A stretch of 64,000 nt of DNA from Nautilus pompilius (Eukaryota > Mollusca > Cephalopoda > Nautilida > Nautilidae): the NCBI GenBank assembly GCA_018389105.1, contig JACATO010000308.1:620001-684000 (forward strand), read 5' to 3'. Under the pieces are notes generated by a model. It saw nothing but the letters and a program-made list of their open reading frames with translations. It was not told the DNA's origin and searched no databases. The first letter of the stretch is position 1. Each line of letters starts with the position of its first letter. Below, piece by piece: positions 11,461 to 25,465 of the stretch. The translations under genes and the position numbers were made by a program.

Positions 11461-14400
11461 AATTTCTTAACGGAAAGCTGTAATACATCCTAAAATTAGT
11501 TATAGATGTGGTGCTGTCTCTTATAGTTAAGTTACTCAGCTAGACTAAATAATGAAGATGAATGAGAGAAAGATTACATGTCTGCTGTGATTTCATTTTT
11601 TGGAAAAATGGTAATGCAGATTCACATAATTCTCATATTTTTACAAAGATAAGTTCAAGTAATTGGAGCTCCAGCATATAAAGAATACACATTAGTTACC
11701 TAAACTCTTGGTTTTAATCATTATTTGGTTTGTGTTTATTTAACCCTTTTATTAAAAATAACCAAACTTCAACTTCCTGATGATGAATTAGAAATAATAA
11801 AGAATTATTTACCATTGTGTTGATGTATATTCTTTGGTAGAGATATGTTAAAAACGTGACTCAAGTAGATGTTTTGCTTTTTTTAACGGCTTTTTTTTTA
11901 TAGTTGGGGAAATTAAATTAATAGAATGTGAGTTAAATTGTATTTACACCTTTGACCAGATGTTCCTACTGTCTTCAGTAATGCAAGTAATTATCTGTGG
12001 CCAGGTAGCTTGATAAACAAACTTTAGTAGAAACAAAGACAATTGGTTTCATCAACTCAGATAATCTCTCTATAGCTACCAAATTTCAAACCAACAACAG
12101 CATATGCTATATCTAGGATCTTTATAATGTTGAATAATTCCCAATCATAGTGACATCAGGTCAAACGAAATAGTAAAAGAAACTGAAAATGAATTTTAAT
12201 TTCCAGGCCATCCATGTTCTCAAAATCTACTACTATAGTCCTAACCCATCAGCACTTAAACCAAGTTGCAAGTTTTATGTACCCACTTCCTGTGGGGGTT
12301 TTCAAGATGGATGCTAAGACAAGTTTACTGATTATAATACAAAATAAACAAATTATTTTTTATTACTAAAGTATCACTGAGAAAACCCATAATTCTGTCA
12401 AAGGTTATTTTTGAATAATACTAAACTTAGTAATTACAATATTTATTTCCATCTTTTTTATTATTGTCTCTTGTTGGGTGGCAACTGTATGGTTTGCTTC
12501 ATCAATACATTTTTCAATAAGAAAGATGTACTTAGGTATTTTATTCTATTTCTGATGCATAAATGTTTCTCAAAATAATGCTACAAAGTATACATAAGAG
12601 AAGGAAAGCCAATATATATATATTATTGTATTATATCAGAATTGAAAATTATTTTTACTTACTGACTGTATTTCATGATTATTTAAAATAAAACAAAAAA
12701 ATATAGACTGAATTTTCTTTTCAAATTAGTTGATGCCATAAAAAAATTTTTAAAATTTGTGCAGTCTCTTTTTTAAAAAAGTGTTTTTATGTTTACATAC
12801 CAGAAATTTGCATAAAAATTTGTTTATGCATTATGATATTTTTTAGATTAAAAATGGTTCTAACTTTTAGCTTCACTATCAGTATTTCTTGGTTTTGTGT
12901 ATACAAAAATTATTTATCTAAAAAAAACACCATTCTAGCTAGCATAGTGTTCATTTTTTAAAATTTGTATTATAGCTAATGGTCTTTATTTTTACTTATA
13001 AAAAACTTGCAAACCAAAACATGCAAGGATCTGAATTTAGCATCAGATAAAAATACTTTATCAACTTTATTTGATATCAGTAATGCAAATTTGCACAGTG
13101 ATAGGCTGTTAATAAGTTATAGAAAATAGCTTGACCATATAATTAATTTTAAATTGTCTTTGAGAATTGATATTTTTTGCCATCAGTTCACCATAGTAAG
13201 AAGAGAATGCACCTGGTAACAGGGCTTTTCTAGGGTAGTGGCCCATATTAGGTAATCTTGCAAGTGATAAGTAAAAGTCCAATTTTGTTCAGTTCATTGT
13301 TCTGCAAAATTTGCATTAATGGCAGCATCTCTCCTTTTATACCACCTTGGCAATAAGATAAAGACATTTGATCACATATGAAGAAGAACTTTGCTTAACT
13401 ATGACTTAAAGCCATGAATTATTACTCAAACCCAGCTTTTTTCTGAAAATTAATTTCTGTATATGCTGAATAACTTTCTGCAGGCTAAAGATATTGCCTT
13501 CAAATTACTTTAATCAATTCTCATGTTTTATCTCAGTCCCTTTACTTCTGTTTTCTTCTTTTCATCTATTGAAAATAAATAGAGTTTTAATAACGATAGA
13601 TTCATTATTCTAAGCAAATGGCCAACCTGAAATGATATGCTGCATTCACTTTATGATATTATACACATATTCAAACTGAAATATTTAGTCAATTTAAAAA
13701 TTGAAATTGCAGTGAAAGATACACAATTTGAATATTGAATATATTATAATATGTAGTAGTTAATTTTACTACAAAATGGTCATAGAAAAATTTACGTGGC
13801 TATTATTAAAACATCACAGAGACTCAAGTTAATTTAATTGCTTATCTAAGCAAAATTTCTATTAAAATACAAGATGATTAAAAAAGTATGAGGACAGTTC
13901 ATCAAAGTACTTGTTCATAATTTACTTATTTGTAGCTAATTTTTAAAAGTTAAAGAAAACATTAACTGGCAGTAATTTGCACTTGCAAGACTTGATGATG
14001 CCACTTTCATTCATGGTTTCTAAAGAAACATTCAACCAAGGATAAAGTAGAACTTTCATTGAGAAGATACAAAACTTACTGTTATGCTTCAAATAAATGC
14101 CTTCCTATGCAAAAAAATTATCACTATTCTTTCAATTTAGGTAAATTTAATAATGTACAAGTTGTCCTGAGTCTTACAACTCTGCACCACATTTATTGTG
14201 AATCCTTAAGACTCCTCATATTTCCATGTTAAAAAATTCATGTAGCCAAGTGAATTTCATTATTGCTGTATTTACTTCATCATGTATAGTTATCAAGCAG
14301 TTGTCTTTTTTCATGTTTTATGATAGTCAAGGGTCCATCTCCAAACTCAAGATTTTTATTCCTGTACCTGCATTGTGCTAGATATTAAATTGGCCACCTT

Positions 14401-14519
14401 TAGAAATGAATATATCTAACTGAAAGTGAAATAATTCACGTGTGATTTTGTAAATATTAGACCTAGGTAAGAAAATAACAGTGCATTGCCATCCTGCTAA
14501 AAACAGAAGGATCCTGCAA
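11461..14519. other. AT-rich DNA, nothing recognised
   Basis: No open frame above 60 codons and no repeat structure noticed. Confidence 0.6.
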
Positions 14520-15560
14520 TATTTCTCTATTCATTCAAGGTTATGTTCTAGCTCAGAGTGTGGGTAGAGCCAACAACAAACTGCCAGAGGTCCTGACATT
14601 TCTTACAAACTTGTGGCCAATTCTATTGCTGAAAAACTACCTGAAAGACCTTTAAGACACCGTAACAAAAATGTTCCATGCCAAGATTTTCCTGCTGACA
14701 TCACCCATGCAGCTGAAATGAACCAAAGAACAGTCCAACTCATCTTCACTAATGTGGGTATGGAGGGCAGTTGGTGTGTAAAAACCATCTCTTTAACAGA
14801 TAGAAATCTTCAAAAGATCTGGTCAGGGAATATTTCTGGCAAGAATCTTGAGTATTTGTCACTTGTAATCTCTGAGATGTTAGCACTTTCAGTTTGAAGA
14901 TTTCCCCTTAGTTTTAAAGAAAACCTAATAAAAACCTTCAGCCGATTGCCAAGTGCAGACGTAGAAGGCACCGTGACATGAGCTGCAATCTGGCATGATG
15001 AATAGACAGAACTGGTATCGGTAAAAGAATATCAGATACATTTCATCTTAAAGACACCTACCAACCATTGTACCAACAAGACATACTAAGATTCCATGCC
15101 CATATTCTTCAGGAAGATGATGCTACATGCTACAACACTTGTATGACTATGGTCCAAAAAAATAATCAAGACATTTAACTTCTTTCCTGGGTAACAAAAG
15201 GCTCTGATATGAATCCAGCTGAGCACCTGTGGGACCATCTGGTTCATCAGCTGATAACAAGCCACCCACATTCTGAAAATATGATAAAATTAATGGAAGC
15301 TTTCACATATATATGGAAATCTGGGACAGTCTATGATACAAAATTTTGTTCATTCATTGTCAAACGAAGTAGCTTTTCATGCTGCAAGGGGTAGTTTGAT
15401 CATGTACTACCATAACATAATGAATTTTACTCTGTCCATTATTTTCCATTTACCACAACAAACTAACTTAACAACAGGTATCCAAATTATTACGGTAGGG
15501 TACTGTATGTGGTCCCAGTTACTAAGGTGGAAGATAATATAAGCTTCCTATAGCACTGCT
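14520..15560 (+). mobile_element. Tc1-like transposon relic
   Basis: The frame at 14613-14897 resembles the helix-turn-helix region of Tc1 transposases, with an RTVQ..(F)..VGMEG pattern followed by a linker. Around 15090-15260 a broken frame gives FHAHILQEDDAT and, further on, SDMNPAEHLWDHLVHQL, the Tc1 signature around the second and third catalytic acidic residues (usually SPDLNPIEHLWD). Multiple stops and frameshifts make it a dead copy. Terminal inverted repeats were not found, so the ends are approximate. Confidence 0.7.
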
Positions 15561-17544
15561 AGTGATCTCAACTTAAATTCCTCAGTATTGAGGTGTATCC
15601 TGGCCTAAAGTGAATCTCTTTGACTATCAAGTGATGTGCAAAATGAAGAAAATTATTTTACAATGCTTTCATTTGATTTTGTATGCAATAAATGATAAGT
15701 ATCTCACCAATTTATTTGTTTATAAACCTTTTATTCTATGGGATGCCATTTAGTGCAAGGAGTTATGAGGTATATTGCATTCACAATGGTAAATGTTGTT
15801 TCTACATCCCGACAATTCTTTAAAAACATTTCATGCTAAATTTTTAAACAATTGGTTTCATTATAAACTCAAAATGTGGATAAAAATTACATTTTTCTTA
15901 TCAAAATAAAAAGAACTATTTATCACTAGTTGTAAGTACCTAGAAAAGACTAGTAAAATGTCTTTTTAAATTGTCCTATGTTAAGAATTTTTATTAAAAA
16001 TGCAAAGTTGTATATTTAATCTTAGGAAGCATAATTATTCTTACAGTAAAATTACTCCTATACCTGATAATAGAACAATAGATGTAAACAATTCTGAGCA
16101 CTGGGAAACACTACCAAAAATGCTAGAGTACATATCAGTAGGTGTCAGAGACATTCACTTAGATTATGTATTATTTTAAAAAAGAAATGCTATGATGTGA
16201 TATAACACCAGAGCAGCACTGATAATCATACTGATGCCTTTTCCTGCCAATTCAATCTTTCCAGTGTTTTGATAAAGCTGGTCTTGAAATGTGCTCATGT
16301 GCCTGCAAAGTCTGTGTAATTTGATATTTTCGAATAAAACAATAAAAAAGTAGTACAAGCATCTTCACTTCTATATGGTAATTGCACATTGTTTATTGCA
16401 GTTTTAAAGTTCCTTCCACATAAATATTCAGCAAATCTTTAAAACCCGGATGTGTTTAAATAAGTTTTTTAAACTTTCTTGGTGTTACATAGTATTAGTA
16501 TAATCTTTAAATTGGAATAAAACACTAAGTTAAGGGAAAAAAGTGAACTTTTGCTGACTTTGTGCCCAGCTTTTTTAAAAAGTCTGATTGCTTTAACAGA
16601 ATTAAATACAGAAAAAGCCGTTTTTTTTTTACTATAACTTATGGTGTTTTATTCTCATTTAAAGATTATATTAATATTATTCAACACCAAGAAAGTCTCA
16701 AGAACTTATTTATAGTAATTATGCAGATATGAACTATTGATTTGAATATAAAAAAATTTAGTTCAGATGGATAGCCATAAGAAAAATATTGAACTATACC
16801 TGTATTTCATTCATGAGTATAGATGTAAAATTCAGATGCAAAAAATCAAGCATTTTAAATTAACTAACTGCTTTAGTATTTGAATGTATCTGTAATGATT
16901 TAACAAGGCTTTGCAACAGTTATTACTCATGGAATCTTGCATCCATCCAATGAACCATAGTTGAAGTAAAAATGCTTATTTTAATTGAGTTCAGCATCTT
17001 GCTTTTTATATACCTTGCATGCATAAACATGTATTTATTTAGTGGACACTTTGATATCAGGAGCAAATCCAGGAATGTTCTTCCAAAAGTATTGCTTTTT
17101 TAAATCACCATTCTTAAAAAAAGGCATGTCCAAACCTTGTAAGAAGTGATACATCCTTTCATTGGGCATGTTGATAACATACTATCCTGTGAGCTATTTT
17201 TAGGAACTATTATAAAGAAGGCTAAGCTGGAATATTTTAACAAGACCCAGAGGATCCTTAGTAATATAGGCTTTTACTAACCAATTTCTTAAATATCACT
17301 GGAACGGATCCTTCTCATATTTCAGTGTATTCCAAAATATGGTAAAAAATTTCTGATGTACCTATTGTAAAACTCATTATATCATGGCCAGAAAAGATTT
17401 TTAAAAAATAATTTTAAATACTCGATTAAAAAATCATTAATTTGATCTAAGAATACATCCTTTCACATTTTTTATTCTTAATAAATAATAGTTTTCAGTT
17501 GCAAAGCATATTTATCAAATACTTAGTAAATAAATAATTTTGGG
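15561..17544. other. AT-rich DNA, nothing recognised
   Basis: Only one chance 60-codon frame. Confidence 0.6.
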
Positions 17545-17862
17545 GCTAGCTGGTGGCCCAGTGGTTAAGCTACTGGTCTGCTTGAGGGTCTAAGTTTTTA
17601 TTCTCCATCAGGTCCAGCTGGGTTTGGCCTACCTTGCAGACATAGTTTCTTCTTACTCTTCCTCAACAACTAGCTGCGTGAGTGTATTCCAGTTTTCTCC
17701 CAAATCTAAAAATGAAGAGTTTTGGTGTGATTTTCAGGGTACTTTTGGTGTGCAAATAGAAAAGTAGTCTGGTCTTCTTGGAGATTCCTTGATGCCAGAT
17801 TACACTACCTAAAAGTCTGGATGCTGTATGGGCAGCAGCTCCTACACAATAAACAAACTTGA
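17545..17862 (+). repeat. tRNA-derived SINE (cephalopod-like family)
   Basis: It has an A-box-like TGGCCCAGTGG at the head, then the tttcttcttactcttcctcaac, gtattccagttttctcccaa and tctaaaaatgaagagtt blocks. These central blocks recur in the copies at 24.6, 25.2, 38.0 and 54.0 kb. Confidence 0.75.
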
Positions 17863-18753
17863 GCACCCAGGTATTTTCATTTAATTTGTGAAGTCATCTT
17901 CAGTTACAAGAAGCAATTATTATTATTAATATTATTATGACAAGTAACTTAAAAATTATAAATTTTATTTAAAAGAATGAGGTCTACTTAGACTTATTAG
18001 AAAATTCATTTTTACCTGGAAATTTGAAGGTTTGCATTATAATGCATGCAAAGACATTAGATTACATCTGACACCAACTTAGTTTAGTTTAATTACAAAA
18101 AAGGCAGAAATCCATTACAGAAGACCCTTAGGGAAAGAATTCAAATTAATTTGTGACATAGCTATTAATGACCATTAACAACATTAAACCTTGTTAGCAA
18201 TTTAGCCATTTTATAATCATGTCCACTAATATTTTCCTTGGTGATATAATTAGAAGATTCAAGCATTTTAAAAAGGTCACTTGTTTTACAGATATATTTT
18301 TAATATTTTGTTTTTACTACTTCACTGTTCATTACCATTAAAGGCTTCTTCTACCTATATTTCTTATGACCCATGACACTTAGTGGCACAATAGATGTTG
18401 AAATATCTGCAAGGCATAACGGCAAGATTCCTCAGAAACCTTAATTTGGTTGACTTATTGTGTAGTATAAACTCAGTATTTACAAGTCAGAGTAGAGGTT
18501 TACTGTGTGCTGCCTGTATTTACAGTTATGTATGCACACACTGGATGAAAATTCCCCTCAGTTATCTTAATAACTGTGATAAAGAACCAGCCTCTAATAG
18601 AAAAAGTGGCAGAACAAAATTTAAACATAAGCAAAAATAAAGAAAACCAAATCAGTGGTCAACATTATGGACAATTAAAGAAAAAACATAACTACCAAAA
18701 AATACCTTGAGTTTAAAAAGAAATGCCACAAGATGCTATACAAACACATGTAT

Positions 18754-19044
18754 CTATAACAAGATGAAGGCAAAAATATGCAAAATTAGAATAAGTATAG
18801 TGGAACAAAGTTCATTTAATAGAGGTTTGAAGTGTTTGATGCTTAAAGATTCTATAATTTGAAGTTTGAAGCCAGTAAATGTCCTGGCTAAAATGCTCAC
18901 ATTTAAAGAAAATCTATGATCTAAATTAGTTTCTATATAATTTAAGAAAGCAGAAAGTTTTCTTAACCTCAGGCATTCTTTGGTTAAAAATGAACAGAAA
19001 TATTCCAAAACATTTGGTTTTTTTTGTTCCTGCCATATTTTCAA
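18754..19044 (-). pseudogene. Possible GIY-YIG-type nuclease C-terminus of a retroelement
   Basis: The 96-codon frame contains FSLNVSILARTFTGFKLQII, ESLSIKHFKPLLNEL. The ESLxI...KPxLN pattern is common at the end of GIY-YIG endonuclease regions found with Penelope-like and related retroelements. No N-terminal GIY or YIG motif and no reverse transcriptase were recognised next to it. A chance similarity is possible. Confidence 0.4.
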
Positions 19045-19599
19045 ATTGGATATCTACTATTGTAAACAAAGCAGCCACTAAGTTTGCTTGAAATTTACAA
19101 TGACTTAGCCAAGTTTATCCTTTATTTGGGATATAGATTTAAATGATTTTCTTTTTTTTTCAAGTAAATTTTACCTATAACAAGGCAGAAGACTATATTT
19201 TGTTGAATTTCTTTGTTAATGTGCACATGGATTTCTTAAATTTCATACATCTTTTAGTCGCATGAGATTTGATAATCCAGAACATATTTCACGTGGACTT
19301 GTATTCTTCAGCACAACCCTGTATCTAGATAAGCTATGCTTCCAGTTAGTGTAGACAGCCAGTCTTCTACAGTATCAGCAAACTTCGTATTGAGCACCCA
19401 GAAAGCAAATAAATAGAAAACTTATTTAAAAACATCCCCATCATCAAATATTGTAGAACTTTAGCATCACTAGAGATGTGCACTATGTAACATAAATATA
19501 AATACATATTGATAGAGAACATATAGTCAAATGGTATATAAACAGGTTTATAAATCAAATTTGTTAAAATGGAGACAGTAGACATTGGTTTAACTTAGT

Positions 19600-20055
19600 C
19601 TAGTTTTTATGAAGGAAGAAGCCAGAAAAAAGAGCATCTGCTGCCAGCATGATTCTTAAATTGAGTTTTACTATCACTACCAACAACTGATGATAGCAAT
19701 TTATTTGCTGCATTTATTATTATTTCTAAAAGACAGTTTTTTAAATATTTAACTGATGAAGTCTCTACCAATTTGTGATTGAGACCCCAGGTGTTTAACT
19801 GTAGAAAGGCCAAAAAATTTGCTACTATTCACAAACTCAAAACAAAAATCAACCACTCTTCCAGATCTCTTTAATGTCTAAAAGACAAACTAGGTAAATC
19901 TAATCTTTTTTAGTTGTTAAGTACTATGGACAAATAAAGCCTGGCCAATACCATTACAGAACAGAGATGCTTTTCTAGCCAGGTTTCTTTTGAATGTCCT
20001 TAATGGTTGTAAGCAGATTCACAATGTATAAATAGACTAAAATTGTTTTATTTAA
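19600..20055 (-). mobile_element. CR1-like LINE 3' remnant, minus strand
   Basis: On the minus strand KRLDLPSL (near 19890) is followed at 19625-19813 by LNTWGLNHKLVETSS and INAANKLLSSVVGSDSKTQFKN. These align with the same C-terminal LINE block as the plus-strand neighbour. The copy is degraded by stops. It lies back to back with the plus-strand remnant. Confidence 0.6.
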
Positions 20056-20059
20056 ATAT

Positions 20060-20500
20060 TTGATATTTTAGTTCCTTTATTTGAACCTTTGGTTAGACCC
20101 CATATAGTCCAGTTTCAGTGTTCCTATCTTATGCTGATCAGGAAAGAATGAATTCCAAAATTAAGAATCTAAATTATTCTAAACATTTAACAAAAGTCAA
20201 ACTTCCTACTCTTGAATAATGAAGATCATATAAAGATGTAATTGAGATGATTAAAATGTAAAGTTTAGAACAAGTAGACAAATAATTTTTTTTCTTTTCA
20301 TTATTTGAGGCTCTTAAGCTAAAAGGTTTTAAATTATGATCACAGGTGCCAAGTAGATTGCACAACTATAAATTAGGATAAAATAGCAATGTAGTAGTGA
20401 ATGTGTGGAACAATCTGCCTAGTGCAGTTGTTCAGTGCAACACAAATTGGATAAATCATCTGAAAGAACTTTGTCAAAAAATGGTCTTGCCCTTTCAGTA
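20060..20500 (+). mobile_element. CR1-like LINE 3' remnant, plus strand
   Basis: A broken frame reads FEPLVRPHIVQFQCSY (RT C-terminal region, usually LVRPhLEY), then LPTLE, DVIEMIKM and finally VWNNLPSAVVQCNTNWINHLKE. This is the typical C-terminal motif of CR1/Jockey-group LINE proteins (usually WNsLP..VV...s.n.FK). Many stops are present. Confidence 0.65.
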
Positions 20501-20579
20501 ATTCACGATAACCACCATCAGTATATGTGCTATATTTTAAGAACTTAAAATACTTGCTACACATTATACTAGGATATTA

Positions 20580-23500
20580 ACTTGTCAGTAAGAGCTGTTC
20601 TGCGTTGGCCTTTCGCAGGGATTAATCAATAGAGAACTTCTTACATGACACCAATAAAGATCTGGGAATAACAGAATGCATTTTATGAATTAAAATTATT
20701 TGCATCCAGAGAAGTGACTAATAAGCACCTAATAAAGGGAGCAGACTACTTTGTCCAGATTGAACCAGCATCTTATTAGATAAGCTTAAATGGAATTTGC
20801 AATCATGGGATGTATTAATAAAGTCAGCTAAATCCTCTTATACTATCAAGGTAAATGTGAGTTAACCATGAACTAGCTAAATCCATAACAGATTTATTCT
20901 TTTTATAACTGTCTTTTACTAAAAAATTATTGGACTGTAGCCAAAAGGCAACTTAAACAAAAATAATCAAGAAACTACAGATTTATTTTCATTAAACCTT
21001 TTTTCTCTTCATTAGGCAGACTACATTTTTGATAGTTCATATATATGGTTGCCACATATAATAAGATCTATTTGTAGTGTGATGTTTTGACATACTCATG
21101 AGAGGTCACATGATCCAAGATGGTCACCGGGATTAACAATCTATTTTACAAAAAACTGGAAATTTCATTTCCAGCTATCTTGCATTATTAACTATAAAAT
21201 ATGCTACATTAAAATGGCTGAGTGAAAGGGATTGGAGATATTCTGGTTTAATTAGACATGAAATATCATGATCAACACTGGTTTGAAACTATCTAAAGCA
21301 TGAAGTATATGGGGGGTAGAGACAGAGATAGCACAGTGAGATGGAAAAGTTATTTTGTCTATCATGCTTATTAATTAAACTTACTGTAACAGCACGATAC
21401 CAAAAAATTAATGGACTAATATTTTTGTAATAATAATACAAATAAAGGCTAAACATTATTCACATTTCATCCAATGAAAGTATGATGTATCTTGTTTTGA
21501 GTTCTATTTTGTAAATTGATACATATTTTTTTTATATTTAAATGTATGTAATTTTTAATGCATTGTTTATTTAAATTTATTTAATATAAATGTAATATAA
21601 GTGTTTTTAACTCACTATTAACAAATATCAATTTTACTAAAGTCCACTCCAAATGTGTATTAAGTCATCTGTCTCATTGTGCTCCATTATAACCTGCACT
21701 GAATTTTGGGACATAAATCCTAAGTCCAGTACTTTCTTCAGGATATTCTTATGTGCTGTTAAAGAAATCTTTAGATTTCTCATGTGTACCTTAATTTTCA
21801 CTTAATTTATATAGATGATTGTTAATAACTTGAAATTTAATGAATGTCAAAAAAATTATCCTATAAACAGAAAGTTTTCCATGCTTGAAAATTTTGTTTT
21901 CCATATGGAAGCTACAAATAAAGTAGGTTGTGGTGTGCTTGGTAATCATTCATAAAATAAAGTGTGATATGAATACAATGCATCTTTATCAGCTTTGTTT
22001 CACTGTGCCTCATCTCTCACTGTGACCCACTCTCCACTACCATAGATTCTAGAAAATTTTAAAGTCTACAGCATAATTTATCTGTCCAGACAATTTCAGC
22101 CTTTCATGAAAAATGTAATGCTGATAAAAGCTTGTTTGTAATTGGCCAAATTTTAGTGCAATGCAATGGTTAGTAGTTTTCAACAATCAATCAGAGACCA
22201 TGAAACAACAAACTTGCATTTTGCTCGAGTTCTGATTCTTGGCTGCATTTTGGTATAAATTTCATGTGCTATCTTTATAGAATGAATATTTGGTCTCAGG
22301 ACTTGGTAAACTTAAATTACACATAGGAATTTACTTAAAGGCCAAAAAATTTTTCAGGGTGTAGTCTAAGAATAAATGATGAATAGTTTCAAAAAATCTA
22401 AAACTAAACTAAAATTTTAAAACAAACAATTACTACATTTTTGACAAGATATAATTTATATTTGCTAGTAAATAAAAAAAACAAATGCATATGCATGCAA
22501 ACAACAGTTCATTCCTTAATAACTCTGTCATTGCTGACAAAATTTTGAATCAATAAAGCAAAATGCCATTACCAAAACCAGCTTTAATATGTGAGCTGAA
22601 ACAACCCAAGTATTTTAAGGAAAACATTTAAAATGTATTCCCATCTTGGTTATTAGAATTTAGAGAAGAGAACCAGTCAATCAAGTCTTGTAACAGAATA
22701 TAGCAAAACTCTAATTTTCTATAGTGAATGCCAGCTAATGTAAAATTTATCAAGATAAAATTATCAGTATGCCTATAGATTTTTATCACCATGGTGAATT
22801 ATGTGCTATTAAATGTACCATAGTAACTACTGAAAGATTTTAATTATCTGTTTTGCCATGGGCTTACACAATAAGTGGCTGTTACTATAGATTTAATGAA
22901 GTTCTATTTCAATATGAAAATTCTGATAAGAAATTTGACATATTTTCAGAAGAATGGAAAAATATCATCTTAAGTATCTCTGAGGATACTTTAGGCCATA
23001 GTGGCATATTTCAAAACTATAAAATGATCCATCCATTCTTTATTTTTGAATTTGTTGACTTAAAAATATATATATATATATACAAGGGGGGGAAAGCTGT
23101 CCATGTGTAGAACAGACTCAAGCTATGGAATTTGAATTTGGTACTTTTTAAAGAATCTAGGTTCTTTAAATAAGCCCATAATGTAAAAGAAAAAATGCAT
23201 TTGTAATGACTTTCTTATAAATTTAAATAAAATTTAAACTTACAATACTCTTTAAACATTCCTATCATCTCAAGACAACCTCAAACAGTGCTTGTCATAA
23301 TTGTAGGTAGTGTATGACATTGGCTTGTGTTGTAATTGTGTTCTCTGAAATATTAATGTGATAATAATTATTTCTTATACACATTTGAAAATTTGTGTTT
23401 TACTTCCATAGTACTAAAATTGTAAAAAAAAAAAACCTAAACTTGTGGACTTTAGTACTACTTTAAATATCTGTATTTTTTCTCTTATTTAACTGCTTAA

Positions 23501-24597
23501 AATAAATTAGTATTACATATCACTTTTTCTCTCTCTTAAATACCAAAATGGCAAGTCTTTGAAAAGCATCCTTTTTATCCAATTACAACAACAGACTCAT
23601 CAGGGTACCAGATCCAAGCCATGGTGAACTGCTGTAACAAGTATTCTGGTGGGATCTCTTGCGGCAAAAAATCACATCAAATTCTACTTAATGTCAATCG
23701 TAATTTGAAAGTCACTCTCTCTAATGGAGTGAAATGCATCTGATTACTGCCATTAAACAAAAGAGGCATTCCAAATAGCTAATGGCACCTTTAGTTATTT
23801 TTCTCAAAACCACATTCCCATATTTAATCATACACTTGGATGTGGGGTAGCAAAAGGTTACTTAATGAAGTGTGAGCAGAGAGAGAGAGAGAGAGAGAGA
23901 GAAATGACAATCTTAAATATTTTTTTTTAATTTTAAGGCAAATTATAATAAATTTAATGCATGAAAAAAAAATGTATTATACTAATGCATCCTGTTTACA
24001 GGGTTTAAAGGCCTTCAATTCAAAATAAAGACTCCCACTGAAAGGAATATCTATTATTCAACCCTATAATTACAGCAGCACAAATATTACTTATATGTAG
24101 CAAATTCTCATGCACTATATGAATCAGTTAGAGTCAATCAAAAAATATCACTAAAGAGTGAATAGTGGAGGAAAACACTGATTATCCATCTGTGGCATGG
24201 CTAAAAGCTGGAGTTTTCTTCTTTTTTTAAATATGCATTTTTCCTTTATGTCTTACCAATTTATATTGAAATTCACTGCTAAAATAGCAGATTCAATACT
24301 TAAGTAGGACTACAATTGTCCATTTTGGTTAGGCATTCTTTTTTGCTAGCAAAACTACATTAATGATAATTATTTCTGTTCAAGCTTCTGATTTTAACTA
24401 TTCCACATAAATAAAATAATAGGTTTTTTACCATTGCTATTTCCTAGGAATACTTATAAAAAGTTATCTTTGAATCTCATTTTCAGTTCATGGTAATCTA
24501 ACAGCCTATCTGGTTGTTCATCATGCAGTTATTTCAACTATAGCATTTTATCCTATATGCTTTATATATTTTTTTATTTTTGCAGTCTATATCTGAA
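20580..24597. other. AT-rich DNA, nothing recognised
   Basis: Contains the GA microsatellite and an 85-codon plus frame at 22853 with low-complexity IYIYIY from a TA repeat; no gene supported. Confidence 0.6.
23877..23903. repeat. (GA)n microsatellite
   Basis: A run of about 13 GA units visible directly. Confidence 0.9.
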
Positions 24598-24840
24598 CGT
24601 GTCATGGTGGTCTAGTGGTTAGACTACTGCACTGCTAACGCTGAACACCCACCTCCATGGCATGGTTTCTTCTTGCTCTTCTTCACCAACTGGTCATGTA
24701 GGTTTACTCCCACATAGAAAAACAGTTTTAGCAGAGACTTTCACTGCAACATCTTATGTTGAGTAGTAGTCATGCAACCTACTCAGTATGTAAATAATCT
24801 GGTAAAGATTAACACCACCATTACAGAGGAAGCATAAAAC
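24598..24840 (+). repeat. tRNA-derived SINE, same family
   Basis: A-box TGGTCTAGTGG, then ggtttcttcttgctcttctt, tcatgtaggttt and cccacatagaaa blocks. The tail is degraded and the B-box is weak. Confidence 0.7.
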
Positions 24841-25182
24841 TAACAAAAAATACCCCAAATAATTATCATTTTCTGTTAACATTCTATTAAGGAAAATGAT
24901 TTTTAAACTGTTGCCTAAAGGGCTACAATTTTTTAAAATTATAAATTGTTATTTTATTCTTCCAAGATAGTTGAGGCTTTATCTTTCATAAGATGGCTCT
25001 GGCATAAGAAATGTCTTTTACCTATTGTGTTTTGGAAAATGTTTGTATACAAAATTAGTACTAGAAAAATAAACATGTTGAAATTGTTTATTTCTTGTTA
25101 TATGTTCACTAAACTATAAAAAGTCAAAATATCATAGGATTAAAAAAATAATCTTGTAGCTTTTAAGTTTGGAAACCGTCAG

Positions 25183-25465
25183 TGGCCCAGTGGTTAGTCA
25201 GTCTACTGGGCTGCCAAAGCCAAAGACGTGGGTTTGGTCCTTAGTGGGTCAGCTTAATTAAACACACCTCTTTGGCACGGTTTCTTCTAGCTCTTATTTA
25301 CCAGACAGTCATGCGAGTTTTCTGTGTACGTCAGTTTCCTCCCACATCTGGAAATAAAGAATTCTAATAAGGAATTCCCTGCCAAAGTCAGCAATACCAG
25401 GCCCTCATCATGATGCAAGATAATGCTCTTTCTCTAGCAGATAAGACTGGTAAATGAAAAACAGT
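25183..25465 (+). repeat. tRNA-derived SINE, same family
   Basis: A-box TGGCCCAGTGG, B-box-like gggtttggtcc, then ggtttcttctagctctta, tttcctcccacatctggaaa and a tail with ccaggccctcatcatgatgc. Confidence 0.78.

Noticed and set aside
22853-23110. 85-codon plus-strand open frame
   Set aside because: Ends in low-complexity IYIYIY from a TA repeat; no similarity recognised.
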